Assembly (NCBI GenBank): GCA_007258455.2
Contig: VDFB02000001.1
Location: 11,512,754-11,576,753, forward strand
Reading direction: 5' to 3'
DNA: 64,000 nt
Source of the DNA: Sequoia sempervirens
Taxonomy: Eukaryota > Streptophyta > Pinopsida > Cupressales > Cupressaceae
Positions 36,167-49,265 of the stretch are shown piece after piece (positions within the stretch are counted from its first letter, which is position 1; each line of letters starts with the position of its first letter). The translations under genes were made by a program, and so were the position numbers. A model generated the notes under the pieces. That model searched no databases. It was not told where the DNA came from and saw only the letters and a list, made by a program, of their open reading frames with translations.

Positions 36167-37129
36167 TTTTCTATTGGGAAAGTAAGATTGGGAACCCAAA
36201 AAACACAACAAATCCAATCTTCGGCAAAAGGGGGGCAGCTCTTCTCATCCAGGCGTTGGCTGTGAGTATTTAGCATTCCTGCAGGCACCATATTCAACAA
36301 CAGGAGCAATGTCGTTACTCCCTCTGCCATGTATTTTGTCACTTTGTGTAGTTGTTCCTCAAGCAAGGTATGCACGGCAATTGCCAAAATCTTTAAGCGA
36401 GCTTCTAATTGCTTTCGTAACAGTCATTCAGTTTGATGTAAATGATGAATTTAGAATAGCTACAAGTTTTTCTCCATCTGAAAGTCATAAAAAATTTCAT
36501 TCCATATGTTTGTAGTGGGAACTATGCCAGAGCAAGGAGTGAACAGTTACACATAATGTTCAGCAAACAAGTTTTCAGCCCCCAAACTTTTCCAAAAGTT
36601 GTAATTTTGTGTTCACGTCGTACCATGTAGAACGCACAAGTCAGTTCGGATGTCATTTTAAGTTTTTCAAAGAACATCTAAAAATAGGTAAACCAGAACA
36701 GTAGGTTCTTGCATTTCATCAGCAATTGGACAACATCACAAAACATTATTAGTTGGAAATTGGAAGTCGCAATTAATAAACGGGTTTTAACATAGTTTTG
36801 GGACTCACACCAAGCACGCCCATTTCAGGCTTGGTCTCAGCAAATTAAAAACTTTTTATGAAAATAAATTGGATATTCCAATTCAGAATAACAGCAATAA
36901 CAGATGAATCGAAACTGGAAATATTCTCAAAATGCTGGAACAAACTGTAAACTTCTACATATTAATGGACTGATCACCATGTTACACCTAGCAGATAGCC
37001 TATTTGAGAAATTGCTCACGATTCAACGAACTTGAGATCTTTGATAGATTAAACACATCACCAAATGCATGAAGAAGCTTCTGCTAAACAAATGAATTCT
37101 GCAAATGAAAATTAGAATTATTAATTTTA

Positions 37130-37490
37130 ATTATCATTTTTTTCAGTGGAATCCGGGCAGGCATCACTGTGTTTTTATCCAAGTTTCCCTGTCTGGGGAA
37201 TATCCCCTTCTCATCCCCTATCCGTTAAAATTTTAGTGAACGTCCCCAGGATGTCTTGCCATACCGCGGGACATTTCCTGGATATGCCCCTTCTGCAGAG
37301 ATGTATTGGGAATCTCGTGGCATTCCCAACATCCCTTTGATCCCTTTGATATCTGGGGACATCAGGATGCCCCTTTTCCGTCACTATACAAGAACCAAAA
37401 AAAGGCTTAAAAGAAAAATAAGAAACCATACTTTTGGCTCAGCCTGGAACTTTGGGAGTTTACACAGTTTCACAGACTCTCAAAGGTACA
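37130..37490. other. GC-richer segment absent from the paralogous flank
   Basis: This ~350-bp patch contains many short GGGG/CCCC motifs and an ATCCCTTTG doublet near 37330-37347. It stands out in composition. It has no counterpart in the matching stretch of the right copy (about 55990-56250). Overlapping short frames exist on both strands without recognisable domains. It may be a small insertion, but no terminal repeats or target-site duplication were found. Confidence 0.35.
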
Positions 37491-37874
37491 GAATTTAAGT
37501 ATTCTACAATTTTCAGAGTTATTTCCTCTATTACTAAACTGATCATGCAATCTGGATCTTGGCAACTCTCCTATGGCCTATTTACAAGTCTGTAATGCAT
37601 CATTGCACGCATCTAACAGTGAGCCATTTTCATTTTCTGTTATCAAATAGGTCTTTACATTTTGGCAAACATGATCTAATTACAGGCTACTTTTCGTTTT
37701 GTGTCACCAAACAGTTTTAGACATTGAATCATGTTCCTAATGATAGTTAGGATTCAAGCTCCGTTATGAAACAACCAATCATGTTTTCATGATTATAGTT
37801 TAAGCCTCTTGTACGCAAGAATTGAACAATGAAATTATGGTTGTTAATTTAGATGGATGGGTGACATTACACAT

Positions 37875-38350
37875 ATATCACTAAATCATTAAGATGACCA
37901 ACCGTTACAAGTAAATTGAATTTGAAGTTATATCAATGAATTATTCAGTGTAATTGAAATTGTATTTATATTAGTATATATTGATCGATGCAAGCAAACT
38001 CCTGATGGTCAGGGGGAATGCTTAAGAAATGAGGCAGTTAAATGAAAATAAATAAATAAGAAAGAAAAATAATGTGTGTGAGAGAGAATTTAGGGTCATG
38101 ATGCATATACACAATGAACATTCTCAAATCACATATAATTAGATTACTAAAATGATCAACCATTGTGAGTAAATTGAATATTTATAATAGTGACAAACTA
38201 TCAAGTATAAATTGAAATTGAATTTTATGTATTGATCAATGCAAGTGACTCCTTGTGGCACATGGGAGTGCCTAAGAAGTGAGACTATTAAATGAAAATA
38301 AATAAATAAGAAGAAAGAAAAACAATGTGTTAGAGAATATAGGATCATAC
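37875..38350 (+). repeat. Two-unit tandem duplication (~257 bp) in the left flank
   Basis: Shared landmarks are 'GATGACCAACCGTTACAAGTAAATTGAAT' against 'GATCAACCATTGTGAGTAAATTGAAT', 'TATTGATCGATGCAAG' against 'TATTGATCAATGCAAG', and 'AATGAAAATAAATAAATAAG' in both. The units are offset by about 257 bp. The right copy of the locus has a single version (60450-60560), so the duplication is specific to the left copy. Confidence 0.75.
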
Positions 38351-38783
38351 ACGGTGAGTGCTTTCAACCTAGTTGTAATGCAATCCCTCACAACAGATAT
38401 TTGAGGGACCCTCATTGAGAGAGATGGCTAATTCCACAATCGCTTGTTGTAAATACACAATTTATGATGTTAAGAACTGTGCTACCATTCTTTTATAAAA
38501 TGCTACATATTGGTGTATGTATTTTGGTTTACTTTAGCAATGTCAATGACTTCCCTCACCTGCCTCATTAAGTATGACCACCATTCATTTTCTGTAAGAA
38601 TGATATGCATCTGGATATATTATGATCCTTGTTACTTGATATTTTGTTATTTGGTTAATATGAATATGGAATAGCAATGCATCTCTCTAAATCAAAATGC
38701 GATAGGCACTTGAGTAGTCCACATGAAAATAAATTCGTATAATTTTCTACATTGATTAGTGGTTACTATATTTGATATGAAAA

Positions 38784-40678
38784 TGTAATAATACCTCCTG
38801 ATTTTTTAATTTATTTTTTGCCAATATGAAATCAACAACATAAACATGCCAAAAGATGATGCACTGCTGTAATAGGTATTGATATTGATAACAGAGTTTA
38901 AACAAAGAGCTGATACAAATTAGATACATATAACTCTGATAAAATCACTACTCCACCATGTCCAAATACACTAAACCAATTCCCAATTGAAACAACAATG
39001 ATGTACCTTGAATAGATGGTCTGGAAGGTTGCAAACAAGTCTGAAACAGTCTAAAGGCACTCTGTAATGAACATAACAGCCAAGGTTAATCATCCAGCAA
39101 TCCTTCCAAACTCACAACCAACACTCCCAAAGGGTCCCAAACCCAATCAACGCCAACACTAGGAGAGTAGACTGATCTAATAGAATTGTCTGAGTGATGG
39201 CAGGTCTGTAATGTAACTGTTGTAGGCCAGAACAGCAAGATATCCCCCCAAAGGCTCCAAACAATGTCACACACCTCCAGTACTCTAAAACAATCCCAGA
39301 AGGGTGAGAAAAGGTAACTGACATGTCTGAAAATGATCCGAAACACATTGTAACAGGCCGCTCAGCAAATATATTCACTCCAGCAGGTTTCCAGCTTCAC
39401 ACCCAATGCACCCAAACGGGTCAAGACAGTAGCGACTCTTGTAAACACACTTATCTGCACTCCTAGCATTTAATTGGCCCATAAATGAAGCTACAGGTCT
39501 GAATACTAGGCAACAGCAGTACCATCAGCAGCTATATAGGATTGTACAGTCCTGGTAACCCCTGATGACTCCACAAGTATGGCCGAGATCTGCGAGGAAT
39601 GTCTTCAATCAGACTTGGCACCACTTTAAATCATGAAATAAACCTTCAATAGCCAGTGCTTTGATCTGGGAAGACTCGCGTCAATTTCCAGGCATGCTGC
39701 AATCTGCTTAAAAGACATGTTAATACCAAACCAAAATCCACTCCATATAACTCAGATATATCTGTAATCAGTTTACCTCAAAAATGTTCTTTCTTTTGAA
39801 ACCCTCAAATCCCAAAGCTCTGTGAAAATCAGTGTGTTTCCTGTGTGAAACACCAAACTGGTTAGGGTGGATCTCTAACCACCGAAACCAGCAACTAGAG
39901 ATGAGGGTTTCCGTCCTCAACTAACTGTATATGAATTCTGGAAACAATCCAGTAGTGTGTCTTAAATTGCCAAAGTTCACATAACCAAATGAGAGCTTCA
40001 AATGTAATAAATAGAGAAAGAGGGGGAAATTAGGGCAACACAATTTCAAACTCACCTTTACCCTCCAAAAGCCCATGACCCTTTCTAGCTCCCCAAAATT
40101 ACATTAAACTTAACTTTTTTGAAATTTCATAAAATTCTCTCACAGGAAGCGTCTACCTTTTGAGGCAAATATTAATCCTTAAAAATATGAAATATAGCCT
40201 TCCTTCTAGGCATTTACATGAGATAACATTGCCCCCTCTTTAAAAACAACTTTACTTTATTAGGCCAATGGGGTCTCTTATGACCCATGCCCCTTCTCAC
40301 TTAGTTAAAATAACAACTTTATAAACATAAGTGGCAAATAAACAAATAACTGAGGGAACTCACCATTGCCAGAAATAAAAACTCTGCTCTGCAATGCTGT
40401 CACGATCAGGTGCTCAAAATAGCACTTACGAAAAATAGAAAATTGCTAAAATAATGTGTCCAAGCTCCAAAATGGCCCTTACTGAGATGCATTAAATCCT
40501 ACTGAAAATAGACATTGCTAAAAATAACAATTCTGCCCACCAAGGCCCAGAAAAAATGTTAGAAAAGCCCACAAAAGTTTGCTGATAATACCAGTATAGT
40601 CCTCTGAATAAGCAGACACTTATTTAAAAAGATAGCACCAACTGCCAAATAAGAGAACCCTAAAAAGGGGACATTACA
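38784..40678 (-). mobile_element. Solo LTR (1,895 bp) inserted in the left duplicate only
   Basis: On the minus strand it starts TGTAATGTCCCCTTTTTAGG and ends GGTATTATTACA. The 5-bp flanks are identical, GAAAA at 38779-38783 and at 40679-40683. The paralogous locus at about 61121-61145 reads 'TTTGATATGAAAATGGATAG' without the insertion, an empty site. No second LTR or coding interior is present, so this is a solo LTR left by recombination. Its start resembles the TGTCATGTCCCC LTR of the 6434-11760 element, but the bodies do not obviously align. Confidence 0.85.
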
Positions 40679-41799
40679 GAAAAATGATGAGAATTGATAT
40701 TCCATCTTTGGACATTGAGTAGGCAGAACACAAGGAGTAAATTGAATAAGTTACTGCACAATATAATAAGTTATTCAATTGAGTTGATTATATTAAACAT
40801 TGAAAACAAAAAGCTGGCCATGGTTTTTTTAATATTTATGCCATACCTTTTTATAAAAGAAGAAATTATATAAAAAAAAAATTGGCCATGTTGTTTTTGT
40901 TATACCATTATTTTTTATTTGTAAAATGAGAAAATAATGTTAACGTCCACAAATGACCATAACAGGTCAATGAGACTGTAACAATGCATGGTGCTCAACA
41001 AGTGTTAAATGAACTAATAAAAGAAGAGAAGAAAATTGTAGAGTATACCAAAATACAAAAGTAATTGTTAAGTATGCACATGTGAACAACTGTAGGAAAT
41101 GGATGATTTAGCAGACATGTGCAAGCAGAAATAGAATCAAATTGTCAAATATAGATGGCAACTTCTAGTTGATACAATATCCCAAACCCCTGTAAATCAA
41201 ATATGCAGCGTCAACAACCATTTCAACCCCTCACCACTTCGAAGAACCCTCCCATGCAATATTAATTGACTACACATTAGATATGACTCTTGTATGTATC
41301 AAAATAACCCAGATGGCAACCGAATCATTAATGTTATTCATGAAGAGCAGCTATAAACAACATTTTTTTACGCTCAGAACTAGGACTCAGAAAGTTGGCT
41401 ACACTTATATCTTGTATGGATCACTATCAAACAATACTATATATGTAAATCAAACTCCTTCAATGTTGATTATTATAGTAATATCAGAAAATGCCAGTGG
41501 ACTTCCCTCTTGGCAGAAAATTCAGACTTTATCTGTGAATATTAGGAGCTCCAGATGTTCAATTAATATTATACCGCGCTGCTAATGTGGTTTGCAACTG
41601 TACAGGTATCAAAATATCCTCAAGAAAGAATATATCAAAACCAAATATTATTAATAATAAATGACTATGATCACATTCACAAAAAAGAAAAAAGAGGATA
41701 TAATCAAAATCATTGAAGGACACTTAAGAGCCAATTCTAGAAATGGAACAATTTAAAGATAAAAATTGGAGTATGATTGTTCATCTTCTCCCTCACCTC
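40679..41799. other. End of the duplicated flank, then unassigned AT-rich DNA
   Basis: The first ~130 bp continue the paralogy after the solo LTR ('GAGTTGATTATATTAAACATTGAAA', matching about 61216-61244). Beyond about 40860 no partner or gene is recognised. The 100-codon frame at 41283-41585 has no recognisable domain. Confidence 0.5.
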
Positions 41800-43400
41800 A
41801 TAGCTCCTCCTTACTTTCTTTTATTTAATATTGTATCAACAGCTTCATTTATGCACACAAAATTAATCTTGTCATTATCTTCATGCATGATTAGACTATC
41901 ATTATTCATGACCAATAAATATTCAACTTCATTCTCTGGGCTCATGTTCATGATAATTTTTTAAAGAGAAAATCAATATAGTCAAGTTTAGCATGTTGAA
42001 CAATAGGGTGGATTCTATATTCATTAGGCAAAGCAAAGTTTACGAGGTTGATAAACATCCCAGGGTAATAATTATGCTCTTGCTTAACATGGAATTTAGG
42101 TTGAAAATGTTCTTAGCTTCATCTATGGGAGTACTTGGTTGCTAAGAGAATTGCCTACATGCAAACTTTGCCATTTTTTTATTTTTTTTAATGATTTTCA
42201 CTCTTAAGAGGTGAGATTACGCATCTCATCCTTGTCATGTATGCCCAAATCAATGAGCATAGAGTTGCCAAAAGCTAAATCTATATCAAAATAAGGTCTA
42301 ACGAAGTCATCCTCAAAAGTGAGGGAAGATTCATCAACTTTATCATTCTAGTTAAATTTATGATGAATGCACTCAATCTCAAAAAAAATTAAATGTTTCA
42401 TCTTGATTGTATCTAGGGACTAAAACTTGTTCAAGTGTGAGTAACCCTTAAAGAGAAAATTCTAACCTCATAAAGGAGTGTGAAAAAATAAATAAAAGTT
42501 TAGAGTGGTGCCATGTATTTAACATTTGCCTAGTAAAGCTAAGTTTAATAGACCACCCCAACATCCCATGGTGAGAAAGTTTACATTTAAGTATTCAATA
42601 CTTCTAGGAATTTTAACTTCAAATTTAAATATATTATCATTTGAATCGAGCATGAATGGAGTAGGGTTATAATGAATATTCAACTTTGGTGGTTTATTAA
42701 GTTGTTCACCCTTTTTCAACTTTATATTCATTTGCTTCATTAAAAAACCATGAGGGTTCATTGGTGTTCAAGGTTCATTGGTGTTCATGATTTCACTTTT
42801 AGATTCATCCCGTCTTATTTATTTATTTATCACCCCTTGTGATTGATTTTAAACTTGTTGTGGTCGAATGTGAACCTCTTTTACATGGGATTCATCGTAA
42901 TTAGACAAGCATGTTGATATATTTTAATTAAAATTTACTTGAATGGTAGCACATGTATTTGGAAAATTAAATTTTTAACTATTTTAGGTTGAAGACTAGC
43001 CTTGGAATTGATCGATTTGATTGATTTTGTATTTTGGTTGGGGGCACATAACTATGTAGGAGCTATACCAAGATGGATCAATGGACTACAAGAATAGTCG
43101 ATAACCAAGGGTATGTTCATTTTCGATGGATCCTCTAGGTCAATAACCCCTGGTGACTACTTGAAGGAAGATTCATAAGAAGGACCTAGGGATTGCAAGT
43201 AAGATTCTATAATTTTTGTGTCCTTGGGAAAATTAGATTTTAGCAAGTTCCCAATAGTCTTAGAACACCTAACAAAAAACACAACAATATTCTCATAGCT
43301 CAGTTCTCTTCTAATTGCCATGAGTTGCCTATGAGCCTCTCTTACATTAAGATAATTTCCATTTTCTTTTAGAAAGGCAACTTCCAACTAGACCCATGCG
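41800..43400 (-). pseudogene. Decayed coding module of unknown identity
   Basis: Several minus-strand stretches read as protein-like sequence with balanced composition, unlike chance frames in this AT-rich DNA. They are 43387-43157 ('REAHRQLMAIRRELSYENIV'), 42761-42519 ('PPKLNIHYNPTPFMLD'), about 42380-42210 ('VRPYFDIDLAFGNSMLIDLG') and about 41960-41800 ('ENEVEYLLVMNNDSLIMHED'). They lie in one orientation but in different frames with stops. I recognise no domain. The likeliest explanation is an extra ORF or gag region of an old retroelement, and a host pseudogene is possible. Confidence 0.35.
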
Positions 43401-46400
43401 TGGATTGAAATGGTGGTAAATGATTATACCATTGATATGCCCCCATATCAAAAGTGAAATAAAATAATGTATGTTAACTCTTATGTAATGTTCTTGCTAA
43501 ATAGTAATGCAAAGAAATTGATATTTAGGGCAAATATTATTTGAAACCCTTCTAGAAATATTAATTAAGTTGGATTTAAGTACTTAAAACAATTCTAACA
43601 AAGGCCATAATTTATCTTCGTGATTTATACACTAACCATTGTACTAACTCTAATGATTATTTAAAACAATCAAATTTTGGGTTTAATCATTTGGATCTAG
43701 ATCTGGCCAAACCTAGAATTTCCCTTCATGATTTACACAAATAGCGATTACCCAAATTGCAAATTGAGTGCATAATGGAAGATAAACTATATAACTTTAG
43801 TTAATATTAGATAAAACTAAGATTCAATATAAATGCTATTGTAGCAATGACCAAATGCAATGCTTAATCCCTTATATCAATTGTGTTGTTAATCCATTAT
43901 AATACACTATGAATACAACAAAAATGGCATTGACAATACATTCAAATACATTATAACTAACATAGGTACATTAACATAAACTATTAAGCTCAAACCCACA
44001 ACAAAAAACAAATGATAGCAATCGTTACAATTGAAGTCGCTACCTTCAATCTCATGTGTGACATCTAGGTGAAATAACTCTATTGGACCAAGGACTTTCA
44101 TCCTCTGGCTCACACAACCAAAAGGGTTTTCATCCTTTGGTTTCCTACAAATTCAAGGGTTTTCATCCTCAAATTTGGATGTTTGAACACAAGTGCTTTG
44201 AACAATGTTGGCTAGGGTTTCAGTTTGGAGAATAATGTCTAATATCAAGATAATGAAAATCTAAAAATATATTTTCTTTGACATATTCAAATGCCCTAGG
44301 GAAGAGATGCATTGTCATTGGCCCTTAATATCATCAAAATAAATAGTTTCCTTCAATCTTTGTGTGTGGGATGAAGAAGAGCTTGTAAAAATCTTTGAAA
44401 TGGTGACCAAACCTCAACCTTAACTATTGCAGTAAATGAAACATGGTAATTATCATCCTCTAGGCTACAAGTACGTGCAAAATTTGTGCCCATAATTAAA
44501 AAAAAAAAAATTTGAATAGAAAAATCCTTTATGTAGTAGTTGTGGTGTTCCATTTGGCCACTAATGATGCTCTCGGTCATGTAGGGGGTAGGTAGGAGTG
44601 AAAGAAAAACAGGTAGGAATGTCAAAGTTTGGGGGTTGAAGGTACCTCTTGACTCTTACCACTTGTCAAGAACCAAAGTTTAGGTAAGAGGCATGTTGGT
44701 AGGGACAAGTCTAAAACTTTGACAAAGCAAGGGAGAAGAAGAGGGGTTTAGGAGAGAGGCATGTGAGTGAGATGAGGTCCAAGGAATCAAAAAGAACAAG
44801 GGAAAGTGGAGGTTGGAGGAAAGGCATGTTGGGACAAAGAAGTACAAAGGTCTGATGGGGACCAAGGAATGGTTAGACTTATATGGGAAGGCATGTCAAG
44901 ATGAGGAACTTCAAAACTCTAAACATTCGCCAAACTGCAAACACTTAGAGATACAACCAAAAAAATATTGATAGGTATCTAGGGGATGTTGATGAACCAT
45001 ACTTAGGCATTGGATTAGCTCATTGGAGATGGCAATTGGCCCTTTGTTTTATAAACATAATTTGATTGAAAAGGAGACATTACATCTTCATTCACATGAC
45101 TTGATGTTGAATCAACAAGTTTTAATTTTTTTAACATGGTCAAATGCATTATATTTATGTAAGCAAAAGAAAGGGTTAATTGATGTGAGCATCAAGAAGT
45201 CCAAGGAACTCTCCTTCAAAATCAAGAGGCTAAACCATTGAGAATGAAATAATCCCTAATTCGACTCATCAAATAAGATAATCGGTCCTATGAGTAAGTC
45301 CATAAGCATTAAAAATAAAAAAACAACCCTCCTAGTGCAATAAATGTTTAGAAATGGATTGACACACTACCAAAGAATTAAGAATCAAGGGTATGGTTCA
45401 TCTCTTGAAAGGGGGTTTCACAACCTCCTAAGATCTAAGGGTTGCTAGGTCTTGGCTTTGCAAGAATTACGTAGTGGCAAATGAGATGCTCTTACCATAC
45501 AAAGTTTGGTGTTGGTTCATATGTAATAGGATACATAGCCAAGAAAGCTTCACTTCAATAGAACCTAATCTAAACGTTTCCTAACCAATTGATAAAGAAA
45601 CAAAAAAGACAAGAGAAAAGGAAGAGAGAAGAAGAAAGGGGGACACAAAAAGGAGAAATTCACCCTATGCAAGAACACATATTGTAACATGAAGATATTC
45701 CATACAAGCACATAGTTAAATCATATGCCATAGCCAATTTTACTTCAACATATAATCTAACCTATGCAAGATTTTAAAGAAAGACATAAATTTTATGATT
45801 ATATTAGCAAATGAATACAATGAAGGAAAACATCACAATATTACATGCTCAATAATAACTATTCATGAATATTTGTTAAGCTCAAATAAAGTATGTTTAC
45901 AAAGAATATTGGTCCAAATATGTTGATTATGCTTATAGAAAATGGACATTTTAGCGTTAGCCACAAGTTCTAGCTCACCATTTACATGCATTGAGGAAGA
46001 AAATTACCCTCTTTATTTTAATCCTAGTTTTACTTGTCTCCACCTTTTTCTCTCCATGAATGGTATAAAAAAACATTATCCTAAAAATAATTTTCCCCTC
46101 TTAAACATCATTAGGTCAACTTGATAGATAAAAATAAGACAACTATTTACTATATTATAAATGATAATATAAAATTATTATGAAATATTTCATCATTAAA
46201 TTAAATAATATCTACTAATTGGGGGAGAAGAGGCGAAACTAGTGTAGGGGTGTATAGTGGGACAAAAGTAGTCCTACATGGGCCCCACACTAGAGTGCCT
46301 TAATATCCAATGGTAAAATAGTTTTCATCCATAAAGTCAACAAGAGTACTCGAACCATCAAAATTGTATTATAATCGGTTTATATTTGTCCCAAACACAA

Positions 46401-47157
46401 AGAGATATTTGCAGTCTTACATGTCAGAGAATATTCAAAGCAAATATGGCAGCACCATGTTACACGCCATTTTGCTTTCTAATGGCCCATAGCATTAAAA
46501 CATGTAGCCAAAATAAAAAATTAGTATAACCCAAACTCCCCTTAAATATCACCACGTGCATTACATCACAACCAATATTTTCATAGATTCAGTGCTACAA
46601 GAACAACTAAGAGTCGAGATTGTCCCATCAGCATATCCAATCCAACTAAACCCCCATCCCACTTGCCTAGCAACACAACACTCAAAGGAAAATCATTCAT
46701 GTGTCCCATCAGTCAAATCCATGTGCACAACTACTGGTGCCTTCTCTCATTTTGCCACCTGCAACCACCAAAACAATGGTGTTAAAGCCACCAAAATCGC
46801 CTAAGGAGCAAACAAGGATTGCATGCCATAAGTACATATAAACTTTGTGATTGAAGGCACCAAATCAAGTTTTCAAATTTGAAAAAAAAAGACAGAAATT
46901 AAAGACTCCATACCAAACCAACATTGAACATATAAAGAGATTTTCAAATTCAAAAATGCATTACTCAATCTCTTCCAATTTCCATTTAGCATGTCCCACT
47001 TTCATATTTAGTTCTACATTTTCTCGAAGGCAGATGAAAAAAGCCCAAAGGCAGCAACAACATGAGCTACCAAGCTACATGTATTCTACTGCTACTAATT
47101 CTTTATGCCTACATATGCCAATCTATTGTATGCTATGAATGTGTTTTCCACAAATCT
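43401..47157. other. No supported gene
   Basis: Unassigned low-complexity and AT-rich DNA. The stretch 44640-44830 is purine-rich with several GAGAAG/AGGCATGT motifs, including AGAGGCATGT and GAAAGGCATGT. Short open frames have no recognisable domains. No LTR termini with matching duplications were found. Confidence 0.45.
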
Positions 47158-47292
47158 GTAAATATTGGGGTTTCACCCTGATACTGTTTACATTGGGTTT
47201 TTCATTTATATTCTTTATGACTCAGAATGCAAATATGTTGTATATGATGTCAATGTTTGTCACAATAACCTGTACCTCAATATTTGGGGTGT
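47158..47292. repeat. Inverted-repeat arm paired with 50312-50448
   Basis: The reverse complement of this segment aligns well with 50312-50448. Shared stretches include 'GTTATTGTGACAAACATTG', 'CATATTTG', 'AATATAAATGAAAAA' and 'CTCAATGTAAACA' or close variants. Judged by eye, the arms are roughly 85% similar over ~130 bp. Confidence 0.75.
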
Positions 47293-47312
47293 CAATGTTG
47301 TATACTACCTAA

Positions 47313-47950
47313 CTTGCCACATTGTCAATTCCAACATATATAATCATGTCCTAGATTCAAAGATAATTATATATAAGATATAACATTTCAAGGAACTCAA
47401 TCTTATGCAATATTTCATAAACTATCTAATCTACATTTTAGAAAATATATTCTATGCTGAGAATCTATTTAATTTTGTTTACAATAATTACTATGTTTAT
47501 AATACTTAACTTGCCACATTGACAATTCCAGCATATATAACATTCCAAGGAACTCAATCTTATACAGTATTTCATAGAATACAATCTATGTTGATAATCT
47601 AACATTTGAAACTACATAACAAGACATTTCATCTAGTCACAAGAAAGGTCTACTAGACATGTCTAAATTCAACAAGGATTGAAATTTGATTCAATTCTGT
47701 TTACATCATTTATTATGTTTATAATACCTACCTTGTCACATTGACAATTCCAACATATATAATTTTATCCTAGATTCAAAGAAAATTAATTATAAAATAT
47801 AATATTCGTAGTAACTAAATCTTATACAATATTTCATGTAATACATGTACAAGGCTATTGGATTACTAAAGTCTATAAACAAAGCACAATAATCTCACAC
47901 CATACTAACAACTAAACATTGCCACCCACAGAGCACTTCATAAAGAAATA
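47313..47950 (+). repeat. Three-unit diverged tandem repeat (~200 bp)
   Basis: Units begin at about 47313, 47510 and 47732 with 'CTTGCCACATTGTCAATTCC' or close variants. They continue through 'AACATATATAA', 'AACTCAATCTTATACA' and 'ATATTTCAT'. Period 197-222 bp, with indels between units. Non-coding. The DNA from there to 48239 shows nothing else. Confidence 0.7.
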
Positions 47951-48239
47951 CTTGATGTAATCTATCCTTTTTTATATCAATAGCTCAATTGAAATTTAAT
48001 TTTAGGCTCTACCTCTACAAAAGTTAACATGTAACTTCCATGTCTTATCTCAAGTTTATTTGTTTGGGTTCGCATATGAAATAAACATGTATAGTTTTTA
48101 TCAATTATTAGAGTTCACTCTTTTTTTGTAAACCAAAAAGAGTATTAGATTTAGGGGTTAGGATTATAATGTCAAAAAATTATATCATTCAATATAGTAA
48201 TACTAATTAGATTATAATGTCAAAAAATTAGTTAGGTCC

Positions 48240-48625
48240 TTTGATAGCTCTTGTCTCCTCTTCTTCATTGCCGGCTCCCTCGTTGTGTGGTGGCTCCTCA
48301 CCCAAGGTGGTTGTTGTGGATCCGCTCCCCTTGCCTCACTCGGTGGATTTCAATTTCAATTCTTCTTGGTTGGTTGTGCTGAGGAAGAAGAAGGAACTCC
48401 CCAAATCTGTTGCTTCTTGTGGCCTCAGGTTCAGGGAGTCAGATTAGTCCCCTTTGGTTTTGGGGTTGTCTAACCCTTGTTTGTTGTTCTATAGCTATCA
48501 ATCAGTTGTTTCTATTTTTTTTTCTCCTAGTTCATGTTTTGGTTTGAACTAGCTTCTTTTTGGCCCTTTGAGCTTTCTCCATGAAGGGTACAACACCCTG
48601 TAAATGCTGCTTATTTTATCAAAAA
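48240..48625 (+). mobile_element. Probable 3' end of a LINE
   Basis: A T/G/C-rich block, compositionally foreign to its neighbours. It has an open frame to about 48447 ('FNFNSSWLVVLRKKKELP') and then a T-rich tail ending 'CCCTGTAAATGCTGCTTATTTTATCAAAAA'-like sequence at about 48593-48625. Plant LINE 3' regions often end in such a stretch. No RT or endonuclease motif is present, so this would be a strongly 5'-truncated copy. Confidence 0.4.
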
Positions 48626-48754
48626 CACTCACAACATAATTACAATTGATTATGAGGATATTATTATGGAGGCATGCCAAGGGAGGTTGAAAGAGTGAAG
48701 GATAAAGATGAATGTGACCTATGTTTGTATGGATGAGTATGAAGTTACTTTGAT

Positions 48755-48784
48755 ATGTGTGTGTGTGTGTGTGCGCACGTGTGT
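48755..48784 (+). repeat. (TG)n microsatellite
   Basis: TGTGTGTGTGTGTGTGTG followed by an imperfect CGCACGTGTGTG stretch. Confidence 0.9.
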
Positions 48785-48889
48785 GCACCCATTCCAATTG
48801 GACTATAGCATGTCCCATAGATAATGTGGTAAACAATTTTATTTTTAATTTTAGTCCATGTGGACCTGCAAAGGTAAGGTGCTCCACTA

Positions 48890-49065
48890 TGGGAGCTATC
48901 CCCTATTATTGTGCCCATCATTGCACAAACTTTAACTCTGCAATTTGCTTTTAATATTTGTTTGTTATTCTGAAATATGAAAATGGTTTCACTGGTTTTC
49001 ATTTCAAGGATATTTTTCCATGCGATTGCATTATTCTGTTCTTCATTGCACAATAATTCATTTGT
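48890..49065 (-). repeat. Inverted copy of the ~250-bp array unit
   Basis: The reverse complement reads 'ATTGTGCAATGAAGAACA', 'AATGAAAACCAGTGAAACCATT', 'CATATTT.AGAATAACAAACAAATATT' and 'AGTTAAAGTTTGTGCAATG'. This is the same order as the units of the array at 51211-52960, so one isolated unit lies in opposite orientation 2.3 kb away. Confidence 0.75.
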
Positions 49066-49084
49066 CAGTTATGTATTTCACAAT

Positions 49085-49265
49085 TGTGTAATGCATAAAT
49101 GTATATATATGTGCATACGTATGTACATGTATGTCTATGTCAATATGTATGTATATGTGTGTGTGTATTTGTCATGTACATATATATACAGATAAATAGA
49201 TATATACATACATATATTGATAGATAAATTGAAAGTTATATATAGGTATAGATAGAAATTAAATG
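49085..49265. repeat. Mixed GTATATAT simple-sequence tract
   Basis: Imperfect alternation of GTAT, ATGT and TATA units with embedded GTGTGTGT. Low complexity. It creates spurious Tyr/Val/Met-rich open frames. Confidence 0.8.

Larger units (their letters stand above)
36167..38783 (+). repeat. Duplicated 3' flank of the mTERF locus, left copy
   Basis: Non-coding sequence that aligns in blocks with 54929-61130. Examples are 'TTCAACAACAGGAGC' (36293 and 55071), 'CAAGTTTTC(C)AGCCCCCAAA' (36568 and 55338), 'GATAGTTAGGATTCAAGC' (37741 and 57259), 'AACCTAGTTGTAATG' (38368 and 60607) and 'TGTTACTTGATATTTT' (38631 and 60990). The blocks are separated by copy-specific insertions. No gene is seen. Confidence 0.8.

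Noticed and set aside
37146..37498. Organellar DNA transfer, suggested by the higher GC content
   Set aside because: No recognisable plastid or mitochondrial gene or rRNA/tRNA sequence. Left as an unassigned copy-specific segment.
38868..40678. Alternative left end of the solo LTR at TGTAATAGG (38868)
   Set aside because: Flanks ACTGC and GAAAA do not match, whereas starting at 38784 gives identical GAAAA flanks and fits the empty site.
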